Assembly (NCBI GenBank): GCA_009885445.1
Contig: VFKQ01000267.1
Coordinates: 1-11,201, forward strand
Reading direction: 5' to 3'
DNA length: 11,201 nucleotides
From: Anaerolineaceae bacterium
GTDB lineage: Bacteria; Chloroflexota; Anaerolineae; Anaerolineales; Villigracilaceae
Every line of letters starts with the position of its first letter. Position 1 is the stretch's first letter. The position numbers and the translations under genes are program-made. This document shows, piece by piece, positions 1-5,772 of this stretch. The notes beneath the pieces were generated by a model. It saw only the letters and a list, made by a program, of their open reading frames with translations. It was not told where the DNA came from and made no database searches.

Positions 1-220
1 AGTCACGGATAATCTCCGGGCGCAACAGACTCACCACGTACGAAAACTCGGTGAACTTGTAGCCGGGGAAAATCTCCTCGGTCACTGCCGCGCCGCCGAC
101 GAGGTGACGACGCTCGAGAACCACGACCCGCTTCCCAGCGCGGGCGAGATACGCGGCGGCGACGAGTCCATTGTGTCCGCCGCCGATGATGATCGCGTCG
201 TAAGTATTGGATGATGTCAT
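1..220 (-). CDS. NAD(P)/FAD-dependent oxidoreductase, phytoene-dehydrogenase-like (5' part only)
   Basis: Only the first 73 codons are present; the gene runs off the left edge. The N-terminus reads MTSSNTYDAIIIGGGHNGLV and continues through AAAYLARAGKRVVVLE. This is a textbook Rossmann FAD/NAD-binding motif: the glycine cluster falls at about residues 13-18 and the acidic residue ending beta-2 at about residue 36. A GGAAVTEE segment follows, typical of the phytoene desaturase/PYROXD2-like flavoprotein superfamily. The ATG at 218-220 is preceded by AAGGA at a normal distance, which supports this start. It lies 95 bp downstream of the GcvT-like gene on the same strand. A GcvT domain next to a flavoprotein recalls sarcosine and dimethylglycine oxidising systems, but those use DAO-type flavoproteins, so a functional link is only a guess. 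The substrate cannot be told from the N-terminus. Confidence 0.85.
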   Translation of the reverse strand, partial: MTSSNTYDAIIIGGGHNGLVAAAYLARAGKRVVVLERRHLVGGAAVTEEIFPGYKFTEFSYVVSLLRPEIIRD

Positions 221-315
221 AGTATTTCCTTTGAAAGCTGGTTTCGATACGCCCTTCGCAACGAGCGCTCAGGACTACTCAACCAGCGACTGATCACTGG
301 TCACTGATTACTGGT
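221..315. repeat. Intergenic gap: heptamer ladder plus short inverted repeat
   Basis: Bases 288-315 are four 7-nt units (GACTGAT, CACTGGT, CACTGAT, TACTGGT) directly abutting the TAA of the GcvT-like gene, whose complement begins at 316. The same heptamers in the opposite orientation occur at 9961-9981. Bases 237-243 (GCTGGTT) and 281-287 (AACCAGC) form a 7-bp inverted repeat around a 37-bp interior. No T-tract follows it, so terminator function is not established. Confidence 0.6.
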
Positions 316-1512
316 TTACTTCTTTTTCCACTCAGGCTCATAAAACGGCAACTTCACAACTTTCGCCGGTGCGTGTTGACGGTGATGCTCCACTGTGATT
401 TCCATGCGCACATCCGTGCCAACTTCAAAATATGGTTTCTGCAAATGCGCCAGCGCGATGTACCTCTTCAACAGCGGCGACCAACTCGAAGTGGACGCAT
501 AGCCCACTTGCACATTCCCAACCAGAACCGGCAGACTTCCGCGCACCGCCATGCCCGGAATCTGCGGCGGCAGGCCAGCCGATTTATATAAATTTTCCAT
601 GCCCACCCAATCCACTTCCAGCCCCACCATCTTCCACGTCGAGCCTTCGCGCTTTTCTTTTTCCAATGCGCGGCGACCGACGAAGTAGCCCGGCTTATCC
701 AGCGCCACTGTCCAATCGAGTCCCAACTCGAAGGGCGACGACTTCTGCGATTCGATCCACGCATGTGTCGTCGAGGTGTAATCCACGTCGAGCATGAACA
801 GGCCCGCTTCCACGCGCGCCATGTCCATTGCCAAAATGCCGACGGGCGTAATGCCGTAGTCCGCGCCCGCGTTCATTAGCGCGTCCCAGATTGCCAGCGC
901 ATCTTTGTTGTCCATCCAAATTTCATAACCGAGATCGCCGGTGTAGCCCGTGCGCGAAATTGTGACGTCCATCCCGTTAATTTTATTTTTCATCAGACGG
1001 AAATATTTCAGCCCATCCAAATCGGATTCACATACCCGCTTCAACACGGACCGTGTAGCGGGTCCCTGAAAACTGAGCGCCGCCACGCTGTCGGTGACTT
1101 CGCGAATTGCCACGTCCATGCCCACCGCGTTCATCGTCAGCCAGCGCAGATTCGGTTCCGCGGAGGTCAGCCGAAACGTCGTCTCCTCGAGGCGAGTGAC
1201 TGTCCCATCGTCGATCATCTTGCCATCTTCGTCACACCAGCCCGTGTATGCAACCTGTCCAACCTTCATCTTATGAATGTCGCGCGTGGTAACACGATGC
1301 AACAAAGCCGCCGCGTCTTTGCCTGTGATGACATACTTGATCAACGGCGAGACATCGATCAGCGCCGCCGAATTGCGAATCGCCCAATACTCGCGGTCGA
1401 GCACGTGCTCATACGAGCCTGCGGAGAAATATCCCGCCCACTTGCGCCAATTCTGCGGCTGGCACAACGCGGACGTTCGTTCATGGAAGGGGGTGGTTTT
1501 GAGGTTGAACAT
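316..1512 (-). CDS. GcvT-family aminomethyltransferase-like protein (folate-dependent)
   Basis: This 398-residue protein has the T-protein fold of glycine cleavage, the family that moves one-carbon units to tetrahydrofolate. Visible family signatures are the acidic pair in MIDDGTV (D101-D102, matching the catalytic Asp of GcvT), SRTGYTGDLGYEIW (187-199) and MARVEAG (231-237). An OB-like C-terminal region is expected from about residue 290. The length is slightly above the usual 360-375 aa of GcvT. No gcvH or gcvP lies nearby, so it may instead be a stand-alone demethylase or methyltransferase of the same fold, like those acting on methylated amines or O-methyl aromatics. I chose the ATG at 1510-1512 because AAAAGGA (complement of 1518-1524) sits just upstream; starting 13 codons earlier would place that ribosome-binding site inside the gene. 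It is followed by the FAD oxidoreductase on the same strand. The specific reaction is unknown. Confidence 0.85.
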   Translation of the reverse strand: MFNLKTTPFHERTSALCQPQNWRKWAGYFSAGSYEHVLDREYWAIRNSAALIDVSPLIKYVITGKDAAALLHRVTTRDIHKMKVGQVAYTGWCDEDGKMIDDGTVTRLEETTFRLTSAEPNLRWLTMNAVGMDVAIREVTDSVAALSFQGPATRSVLKRVCESDLDGLKYFRLMKNKINGMDVTISRTGYTGDLGYEIWMDNKDALAIWDALMNAGADYGITPVGILAMDMARVEAGLFMLDVDYTSTTHAWIESQKSSPFELGLDWTVALDKPGYFVGRRALEKEKREGSTWKMVGLEVDWVGMENLYKSAGLPPQIPGMAVRGSLPVLVGNVQVGYASTSSWSPLLKRYIALAHLQKPYFEVGTDVRMEITVEHHRQHAPAKVVKLPFYEPEWKKK

Positions 1513-1517
1513 AAAAA

Positions 1518-1524
1518 TCCTTTT
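1518..1524 (-). promoter_or_regulatory. Ribosome-binding site deciding the GcvT-like start
   Basis: AAAAGGA on the minus strand ends five bases before the ATG at 1512. No other start in the first 15 codons has a comparable site. Confidence 0.65.
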
Positions 1525-1526
1525 GA

Positions 1527-1594
1527 ACCGCCAAGAACGCAAAGGTCGCAAAGAAAGCTTTTAAATTCTTCGCGCTCTTAGCGCTCTTCGCGGT
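1527..1594. repeat. Nonamer-ladder inverted repeat between cupin relict and GcvT-like gene
   Basis: The left arm (1527-1555) and right arm (1566-1594) are complementary at 23 of 29 positions, with a 10-nt loop (1556-1565). Each arm is built of 9-nt units: ACCGCCAAG, AACGCAAAG and GTCGCAAAG on the left; ACCGCGAAG, AGCGCTAAG and AGCGCGAAG when the right arm is read on the minus strand. It lies just upstream of the GcvT ribosome-binding site, so it would form a hairpin in that mRNA leader. Confidence 0.7.
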
Positions 1595-1602
1595 AAATAT
1601 TT

Positions 1603-1758
1603 CTATTTGTTTGTATACTCCGCTGGCGCGAAGAACACAAGCAACGTCAACTCTGCTTCAATAAAATGGAAGCGGTGCTCCACATTCTTCGCCACGTAGA
1701 CAATCGAACCGGCCTGCACGGGGCGGTTATCGGCCAAGTTTACCTTTGAAAATGTCAT
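1603..1758 (-). pseudogene. Truncated second copy of the small cupin (C-terminal end)
   Basis: Bases 1606-1725 match the last codons of the intact cupin (2652-2771) with 16 differences in 120 bp by hand alignment. The 40 encoded residues, from RPVQAG to EYTNK and a TAG at 1603-1605, are 36/40 identical. Ten of the 14 differing codons are synonymous and the frame is intact, so the two copies diverged as selected genes before one was cut. Clear similarity stops at about 1725, exactly at the stop codon of the nucleotidyltransferase gene. In this frame the ORF extends upstream to an ATG at 1756-1758, inside that gene's 3' end, giving a possible 51-aa product. It would lack the first half of the cupin barrel, including the first metal-binding motif, and so is probably non-functional. 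Confidence 0.8.
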
Positions 1759-2260
1759 ATTCTCTTTCTTTTCCTTCCGTCTTCGACCAGCGCATGATTT
1801 CTTTCAAGTCCACAATTTGATCGTTCGCCACCAAAACCGCCTGGGCCAATCCTTGCTGGTCGTTCCAAAAATAAAAGGCGCATAATCTGTCTTTCACACA
1901 GTCTGTGGCAGAGACCACCCGCGGAGTGCCCGTTGCCAGTTCGAATTCGCTCACTTCCTTCACGGATTCCTCGCCAACCGAAAGCGGACCATCTGGAAAC
2001 TCAACAAAAACACTGGTAGCGGGGTTGATGAAATAACGCCCCTGCTCTTGAAAGCCCAGCTTTTCCATGACCGACTTGATGTTGCGTCTTTTGGCAAAGA
2101 GGATGTTGATCAAATCGAGGTCTTTGGAAACATACTTGTCACTGCTATAAAATGAAACCGCACTTCCGCCTGAAAGGACTACTTTGATTCCCTCTACCAG
2201 CAAAGAATCTTGAATGTAAGCGGCCAGTTCAACCTGACTCATGTTCCTGATTTGCTTCAT
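1727..2260 (-). CDS. Nucleotidyltransferase-fold protein, AbiEii-like toxin candidate
   Basis: This 177-aa protein has the Pol-beta-type nucleotidyltransferase core: VVLSGGSAV (GGS at 31-33), then KDLDLI with D47 and D49 as the paired catalytic acids, and a possible third acid in VFVEF (E87). The segment SATDCVKDRLCAFYFWND (117-134) and the following LKEIMRWSK resemble the C-terminal part of AbiEii/DUF6036-like proteins. Its ATG overlaps the TGA of the winged-helix gene (ATGA at 2257-2260), implying translational coupling; no good ribosome-binding site of its own is seen. Proteins of this fold transfer nucleotides to tRNA or proteins in some toxin-antitoxin systems; that role here rests on fold and context. 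Its stop codon lies exactly where the cupin relict begins. Sampled rows in this module are about 42-47% GC, against about 60% in a cysS row, consistent with recent acquisition. Confidence 0.8.
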   Translation of the reverse strand: MKQIRNMSQVELAAYIQDSLLVEGIKVVLSGGSAVSFYSSDKYVSKDLDLINILFAKRRNIKSVMEKLGFQEQGRYFINPATSVFVEFPDGPLSVGEESVKEVSEFELATGTPRVVSATDCVKDRLCAFYFWNDQQGLAQAVLVANDQIVDLKEIMRWSKTEGKEREYDIFKGKLGR

Positions 2261-2586
2261 AAGGTTTTAGCACGCGCCCGCGGCCTGCGTCTATTCATCG
2301 TTAATTCTTCGCGCTCTTTTGCAGGATAAAACGATAATGCTTTTTCGAGCAATGCTTTCAGCTCTGTCAAAAATGAATAACGCGGATTGAACATATACGG
2401 GCGGGTGCGCCCCACTGCGCGGCTGACCAGCACACCGCTTTTCTCAAACTTGTCCAATTGCATTTGAATCGATTTCAAATCCGATTCGTAGAAACCGGAA
2501 ATCTCACGCGCATATCCTTCCTGACGCGCAAAAATATAGATCAGCACCCGTTCTGCATTTTTTGAACCAAACAGCGCTTCTATCAT
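2257..2586 (-). CDS. Winged helix-turn-helix regulator, first gene of the nucleotidyltransferase module
   Basis: This 109-aa protein begins MIEALFGSKNAERVLIYIFA, a pattern common to small ArsR/MarR-like winged-helix proteins. Helix-turn-helix residues follow at about 25-50 (YAREIS, then SIQMQLDKFEKSGVLV). A wing follows with GRTRPYMFNPRY (59-70) and then a leucine-rich helix (73-86). The C-terminal tail is rich in Arg and Lys (98-107). The ATG at 2584-2586 is preceded by AGAGGA at a normal distance. Upstream lie an extended -10 promoter and twin palindromes, the layout of an autorepressor. It overlaps the nucleotidyltransferase by four bases. Within AbiE-like logic it would be the antitoxin or repressor, but it is shorter than AbiEi (about 200 aa) and may only regulate transcription. 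Confidence 0.8.
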   Translation of the reverse strand: MIEALFGSKNAERVLIYIFARQEGYAREISGFYESDLKSIQMQLDKFEKSGVLVSRAVGRTRPYMFNPRYSFLTELKALLEKALSFYPAKEREELTMNRRRPRARAKTL

Positions 2587-2601
2587 GAAGCAATTCCTCT
2601 C

Positions 2602-2640
2602 GACGGTTATTTTCCGTCAAATGACGGTTATTTTCCGTCA
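2602..2640. promoter_or_regulatory. Twin palindromic operator upstream of the winged-helix gene
   Basis: Two identical 18-bp copies, GACGGTTATTTTCCGTCA, lie at 2602-2619 and 2623-2640. Each is a palindrome, GACGG-N7-CCGTC. The copies repeat every 21 bp, about two DNA turns, so two dimers would bind the same face. They start directly after the -10 element and cover the expected transcription start. The winged-helix protein is the natural candidate ligand. Confidence 0.75.
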
Positions 2641-2648
2641 TTATATCA
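2640..2648 (-). promoter_or_regulatory. Extended -10 promoter for the winged-helix/nucleotidyltransferase pair
   Basis: The minus strand reads TGATATAAT, a perfect extended -10 (TGnTATAAT). The TGA part is also the stop codon of the cupin gene (2646-2648). No convincing -35 is seen at the expected distance, which fits an extended -10 promoter. The predicted start, about 7 nt downstream, falls in the operator. Confidence 0.6.
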
Positions 2649-2999
2649 TTGCCTGTTCGCGTATTCCGCCGGAGCGAAGAAGACGAGCAACGTCAACTCT
2701 GCCTCAATAGAATGGAAGCGATGCTCCACATTCTTCGGTACGTAGACAATCGAACCAGCCTGCACGGGGCGGACTTCGTCCGCGACTTGAATCTGCGCGC
2801 GGCCGCTGACCACGTAGTAGACTTCGTCCTCGGTGTGCGGATTCTGCGAGTCGACTCCGCCTGCGGGGAGGACGTACAGTCCCAGGCTGAGGGCGGGGAC
2901 TTGGAGAAACTCGAGGTAGGGCTGGCCGCTTTCCCGTAAGTGCATCGGGACGTTGTGGGCGCGGAGAGAGGCGAGGTCATTTAATTCGTAAGCTCGCAT
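2646..2999 (-). CDS. Small single-domain cupin protein
   Basis: This 117-aa protein is one cupin beta-barrel. The first motif is degenerate: PHTEDEVYYVVSG (54-66), with H55 and E59 as likely metal ligands but without the usual HxH. The second motif is GSIVYVPKNVEHRFH (82-96), with H93. Such proteins bind a metal and serve as small enzymes or sensors of sugars or small acids; the substrate cannot be read from sequence. The ATG has AGGA seven bases upstream. Only 9 bp separate it from the GT87 gene, so the two are probably co-transcribed. Its stop codon forms part of the promoter of the next module, and a diverged copy of its last 40 codons lies about 0.9 kb downstream on the far side of that module. 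Confidence 0.85.
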   Translation of the reverse strand: MRAYELNDLASLRAHNVPMHLRESGQPYLEFLQVPALSLGLYVLPAGGVDSQNPHTEDEVYYVVSGRAQIQVADEVRPVQAGSIVYVPKNVEHRFHSIEAELTLLVFFAPAEYANRQ

Positions 3000-3008
3000 A
3001 ACGTCATC

Positions 3009-4142
3009 CTATTCTTTTGTGCGCGTTAATAATAACAGGAAGAGGGTCACGCCTGTGATGGCTAAAATAATATTTCCGCTGGCGCGGCCAAAGACGAAAC
3101 TGAGCCAGGGGAGAAGGTAGAGCGCAATCAGCGCGGCGCGGATTTTTGGGCTGGCCGAATGGGTGAACGCGTAAGTAAGCGGAATCAGCAAAATGACGTA
3201 ATCGTAATTGACCATGTAGGGCAAAACGAAACCAGTGAGGGCGGCGCTCAGGCTGATCAGCGCGGCGGGGTTGTCTGAAATATTTTTGCGCCAAGCATAG
3301 GCCAGCGTGATGGCGAGCAGTAAAAGTACGCCGCTGACGGCATATGTGGAGACGTCGCCTGAAACGCGCGCGAGCATGGTGGCGAGATTGCCGCAATAAC
3401 TGCAGGCGTGGATGTAGGGCGAGGCCTGCCAGGTGAGGATGGATTGTGGAAAGGTGAGCGGCCAGCGCGGCTCGATGGCGAAGCCAATGCCAGCCAAAAT
3501 AAACCCCGCCGCGATAGTCATGCCGCGCGCACGGCGGGCGAAAATTGTTTTTTGAGTCATCAGCCAGACGAAGCCGCTGAGGGCGATGATGAAGCCGATG
3601 TGCGGCTTAAAGGTCAGCAAGGCCAGGGCGAGGGCGGCGAGGGGCGCGTCTTCTTTGCGCGTTGCGAAAATAAATAGTGCGCCGCCGAGCAAAACGGGCA
3701 AGGTGTAATTGCCGACGCCGATCAAACCTACAGAGGGGAAAAATAAAATGAAAGCAATCAGCGCAAACAGGCGAGTGCGTTTATCCAAGTCTGTGCTGAG
3801 TAAATGCGCGGAGAGGGCCAATATGCCAAGGTTGAGAATCGTCCATGTGCGGTAGGCCCAGTCGAAGGGCAGGAAGGCGAGGAAGAAAAATGTGCCGCCA
3901 TACCATGGCGGATAGGGGAAATAGGGGTATTGTTCGATGGAAATTCCCGGCGCGGTTTTGAGAATCAGTTGGTATTGGGCGGCGAAGTCGTAGAACGACG
4001 CGCCCGCGCGCCAGCCCGCCAGCGCGTGATACAGCGACATGAAATCGGAACGCAACGCGGGCTGGGGCAGGACCCCGCCGAGGGCGATGGCGAGGAGGAC
4101 GAAGAGGAGAGTTGATGCAAAAATTTTTACGAAGCGAAACAT
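3009..4142 (-). CDS. Glycosyltransferase family 87-type integral membrane protein
   Basis: This 377-aa protein is very hydrophobic, with about ten membrane segments. The family pattern is visible: an N-terminal membrane helix followed by RSDFMSLYHAL (31-41; the Asp is the likely catalytic acid), then YPYFPYPPWYGG in an outer loop, GVGNYTLPVLL, and LLTFKPHIGF in the middle. GT87/DUF2029 enzymes use polyprenyl-phosphate sugars, often mannose, to build cell-envelope glycans; acceptor and donor are unknown here. The ATG at 4140-4142 has AAGG upstream at normal distance. The gene follows cysS after a terminator and a hairpin repeat, and precedes the cupin by 9 bp. Confidence 0.75.
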   Translation of the reverse strand: MFRFVKIFASTLLFVLLAIALGGVLPQPALRSDFMSLYHALAGWRAGASFYDFAAQYQLILKTAPGISIEQYPYFPYPPWYGGTFFFLAFLPFDWAYRTWTILNLGILALSAHLLSTDLDKRTRLFALIAFILFFPSVGLIGVGNYTLPVLLGGALFIFATRKEDAPLAALALALLTFKPHIGFIIALSGFVWLMTQKTIFARRARGMTIAAGFILAGIGFAIEPRWPLTFPQSILTWQASPYIHACSYCGNLATMLARVSGDVSTYAVSGVLLLLAITLAYAWRKNISDNPAALISLSAALTGFVLPYMVNYDYVILLIPLTYAFTHSASPKIRAALIALYLLPWLSFVFGRASGNIILAITGVTLFLLLLTRTKE

Positions 4143-4185
4143 GGGGAACCTTACATTTCAAGTTTTACGATGGCTTTCAAAATTT

Positions 4186-4248
4186 ACACAAAGGCACAAG
4201 GACACGAAGTTTTTTTCTTTGTGCCTTCGCGGCTTTGTGCCTTTGTGT
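4186..4248. repeat. Octamer-ladder inverted repeat between cysS and the GT87 gene
   Basis: Arms 4186-4209 and 4225-4248 are complementary at 21 of 24 positions around a 15-nt loop. The arms consist of 8-nt units such as CACAAAGG, CACAAGGA and CGCGAAGG. The element lies in the leader of the GT87 gene, 44 bp before its start. Confidence 0.7.
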
Positions 4249-4263
4249 TCAAAATGTGTTTGC

Positions 4264-4290
4264 AAAAAGGGCACGACGCAGCGTGCCCTT
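4264..4290 (-). terminator. Rho-independent terminator of cysS
   Basis: On the minus strand, AAGGGCACG (complement of 4282-4290), a 6-nt loop and CGTGCCCTT (complement of 4267-4275) form a perfect 9-bp GC-rich stem followed by a T-run. It starts five bases after the cysS stop codon. Confidence 0.85.
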
Positions 4291-4294
4291 GCAA

Positions 4295-5689
4295 TTATCC
4301 CCAGCGCCACGCGGTGCCGTCTTTGCTGTCTTCGATGGTCACGCCCATTTCTTTTAACTGGTCGCGCAGTTCATCGGAGCGCGCCCATTGTTTTTGCTTG
4401 CGCGCTTCGTCCCGCTCGGCGATGAGCGCATTGACTTGCGCTTCGGCTTCGCTCGAGCCGGTTTTTTCGGCGAGACGCAAACCAAGCACACCCGCCAGTT
4501 CGCGTAAAGTATTTTGCGCGGGCGTGAGTTGCGCTTCGCTTGCGCCATTGTCGCGGGATGTATTAATCGCTTTGACCAACTCGAACAGCGCGGCGACTGC
4601 GCCAGCGGTGTTGAAGTCGTCGTCCATCGCGTCGCTGAAGGAGCGTTGAGCGGATTCAGCATTCGAGGCGAGGGATGCGGCGCTTTGGGCGGAGAGCCCG
4701 CTCGCGGAGGGGGAACCCGCTTTTAGCGCGGACTTGAAGCGCTCGACGGATTTCTCGGCGGAGTCTAACGTCTCGTCGTTGAACATCAGCGGCGCGCGAT
4801 ACGTCCCGTTCAGCACGAGCATGCGCATTACATCCGCGTCGCGCGTTTTTAAAAATTCTTTGATGCTGACGATGTTGCCGAGGCTCTTGGACATTTTTTC
4901 GCCGCCGAGTTGCAACATGCCGTTGTGTACCCAGTAGCGCGAAAATTGTTTGCCGGTGTAGCTTTCGGTTTGGGCGATCTCGTTTTCGTGATGCGGGAAG
5001 ACGAGGTCGTTGCCGCCGCCGTGGATGTCGATTTGTTCGCCGAGTTCGGCGAGATTCATGGCCGAGCATTCGATGTGCCAACCCGGGCGGCCTTTACCCC
5101 ACGGGCTGTCCCATGAAATTTCATTTGGCTTTGCAGATTTCCACAGGGCGAAATCCATCGGGTGATTCTTGGCTTCTTCCACTTCGATGCGCGCGCCGGC
5201 TTGCATGTCTTCGAGTTTGCGCGCCGAAAGTTTGCCGTAGTCCGCGTCGCTGGTGACGCTGAAGTAAACATCGCCATTCGCGGCGGCGTACGCGGATTCT
5301 TTTTGAATCAAGCCTTCGATGAATTTTACAATCAACGGCATGGTCTTGCTGACTTGTGGATACGACGTGGCGGGAAGCACGTTGAGATTTTTTAAATCGT
5401 TGGTGTAATCTGCGATGTAGCGCTCAGAAAGTTTGAGCGGGTCTTCACCGAGTTGATTCGCGCGGTTGATGATTTTGTCGTCTACGTCGGTGTAGTTCAT
5501 TACGTGGCGGACGGTGAAGCCGCGATGCTCAAGATAGCGGCGGATGATGTCGAAGACGATGGCAGACATGGCGTGACCCACGTGCGCGTCGTTATACACG
5601 GTGACGCCGCACACGTACATCTTGACCAGGTTCGGCTCAAGGGTGACGAAGTCTTCTTTTTTGCGGGAGAGGGTGTTGTAGATTTTCAT
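4295..5689 (-). CDS. cysS: Cysteinyl-tRNA synthetase
   Basis: This 464-aa class I aminoacyl-tRNA synthetase charges tRNA-Cys with cysteine in the cytoplasm. All landmarks are present: the HIGH box as HVGH (36-39), the zinc ligands C27, C208, H233 and E237, the GGGNDLVFPHHENEIAQ segment (224-240), and KMSKS at 265-269. The C-terminal anticodon-binding region is full length and ends in the usual WRWG-like tail. The length matches the family (about 460). The ATG at 5687-5689 lacks a clear ribosome-binding site, so a leaderless or weakly initiated message is possible. It lies downstream of the yacL-like gene, an arrangement also seen in the Bacillus yacL-ispD-ispF-gltX-cysE-cysS region, though the intervening genes are missing. 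A strong terminator follows. Confidence 0.97.
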   Translation of the reverse strand: MKIYNTLSRKKEDFVTLEPNLVKMYVCGVTVYNDAHVGHAMSAIVFDIIRRYLEHRGFTVRHVMNYTDVDDKIINRANQLGEDPLKLSERYIADYTNDLKNLNVLPATSYPQVSKTMPLIVKFIEGLIQKESAYAAANGDVYFSVTSDADYGKLSARKLEDMQAGARIEVEEAKNHPMDFALWKSAKPNEISWDSPWGKGRPGWHIECSAMNLAELGEQIDIHGGGNDLVFPHHENEIAQTESYTGKQFSRYWVHNGMLQLGGEKMSKSLGNIVSIKEFLKTRDADVMRMLVLNGTYRAPLMFNDETLDSAEKSVERFKSALKAGSPSASGLSAQSAASLASNAESAQRSFSDAMDDDFNTAGAVAALFELVKAINTSRDNGASEAQLTPAQNTLRELAGVLGLRLAEKTGSSEAEAQVNALIAERDEARKQKQWARSDELRDQLKEMGVTIEDSKDGTAWRWG

Positions 5690-5702
5690 GGTTTGGTGGT
5701 TG

Positions 5703-5768
5703 GGGGAGTATACAGGTATACAAGAAACTCGTTTCCGTGTTTACGTGTCTACCTGTCTCCATGTCTAC
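5703..5768. repeat. Octamer-ladder repeat between yacL-like gene and cysS
   Basis: Read on the minus strand from 5768, the gap is 8-nt units GTAGACAT, GGAGACAG, GTAGACAC, GTAAACAC, GGAAACGA, followed by TATAC-containing units. GAAAC/GTTTC and ACAGGTATAC/GTCTACCTGT form a loose inverted repeat. The same octamers recur at 10952-11082. Confidence 0.6.
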
Positions 5769-5772
5769 CGAT

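Noticed and set aside
1513..1551. Thirteen-residue upstream extension of the GcvT-like protein
   Set aside because: It would place the ribosome-binding site inside the gene and it lies in the nonamer repeat; the ATG at 1512 is better supported.
2602..2640. Two identical 18-bp repeats as a CRISPR start
   Set aside because: There are only two copies and 3 bp between them, so there are no spacers; the palindromes and position fit an operator.
3408..4425. Several plus-strand open frames opposite the GT87 gene and cysS end
   Set aside because: They are antisense shadows with low-complexity composition and no ribosome-binding sites or family motifs.
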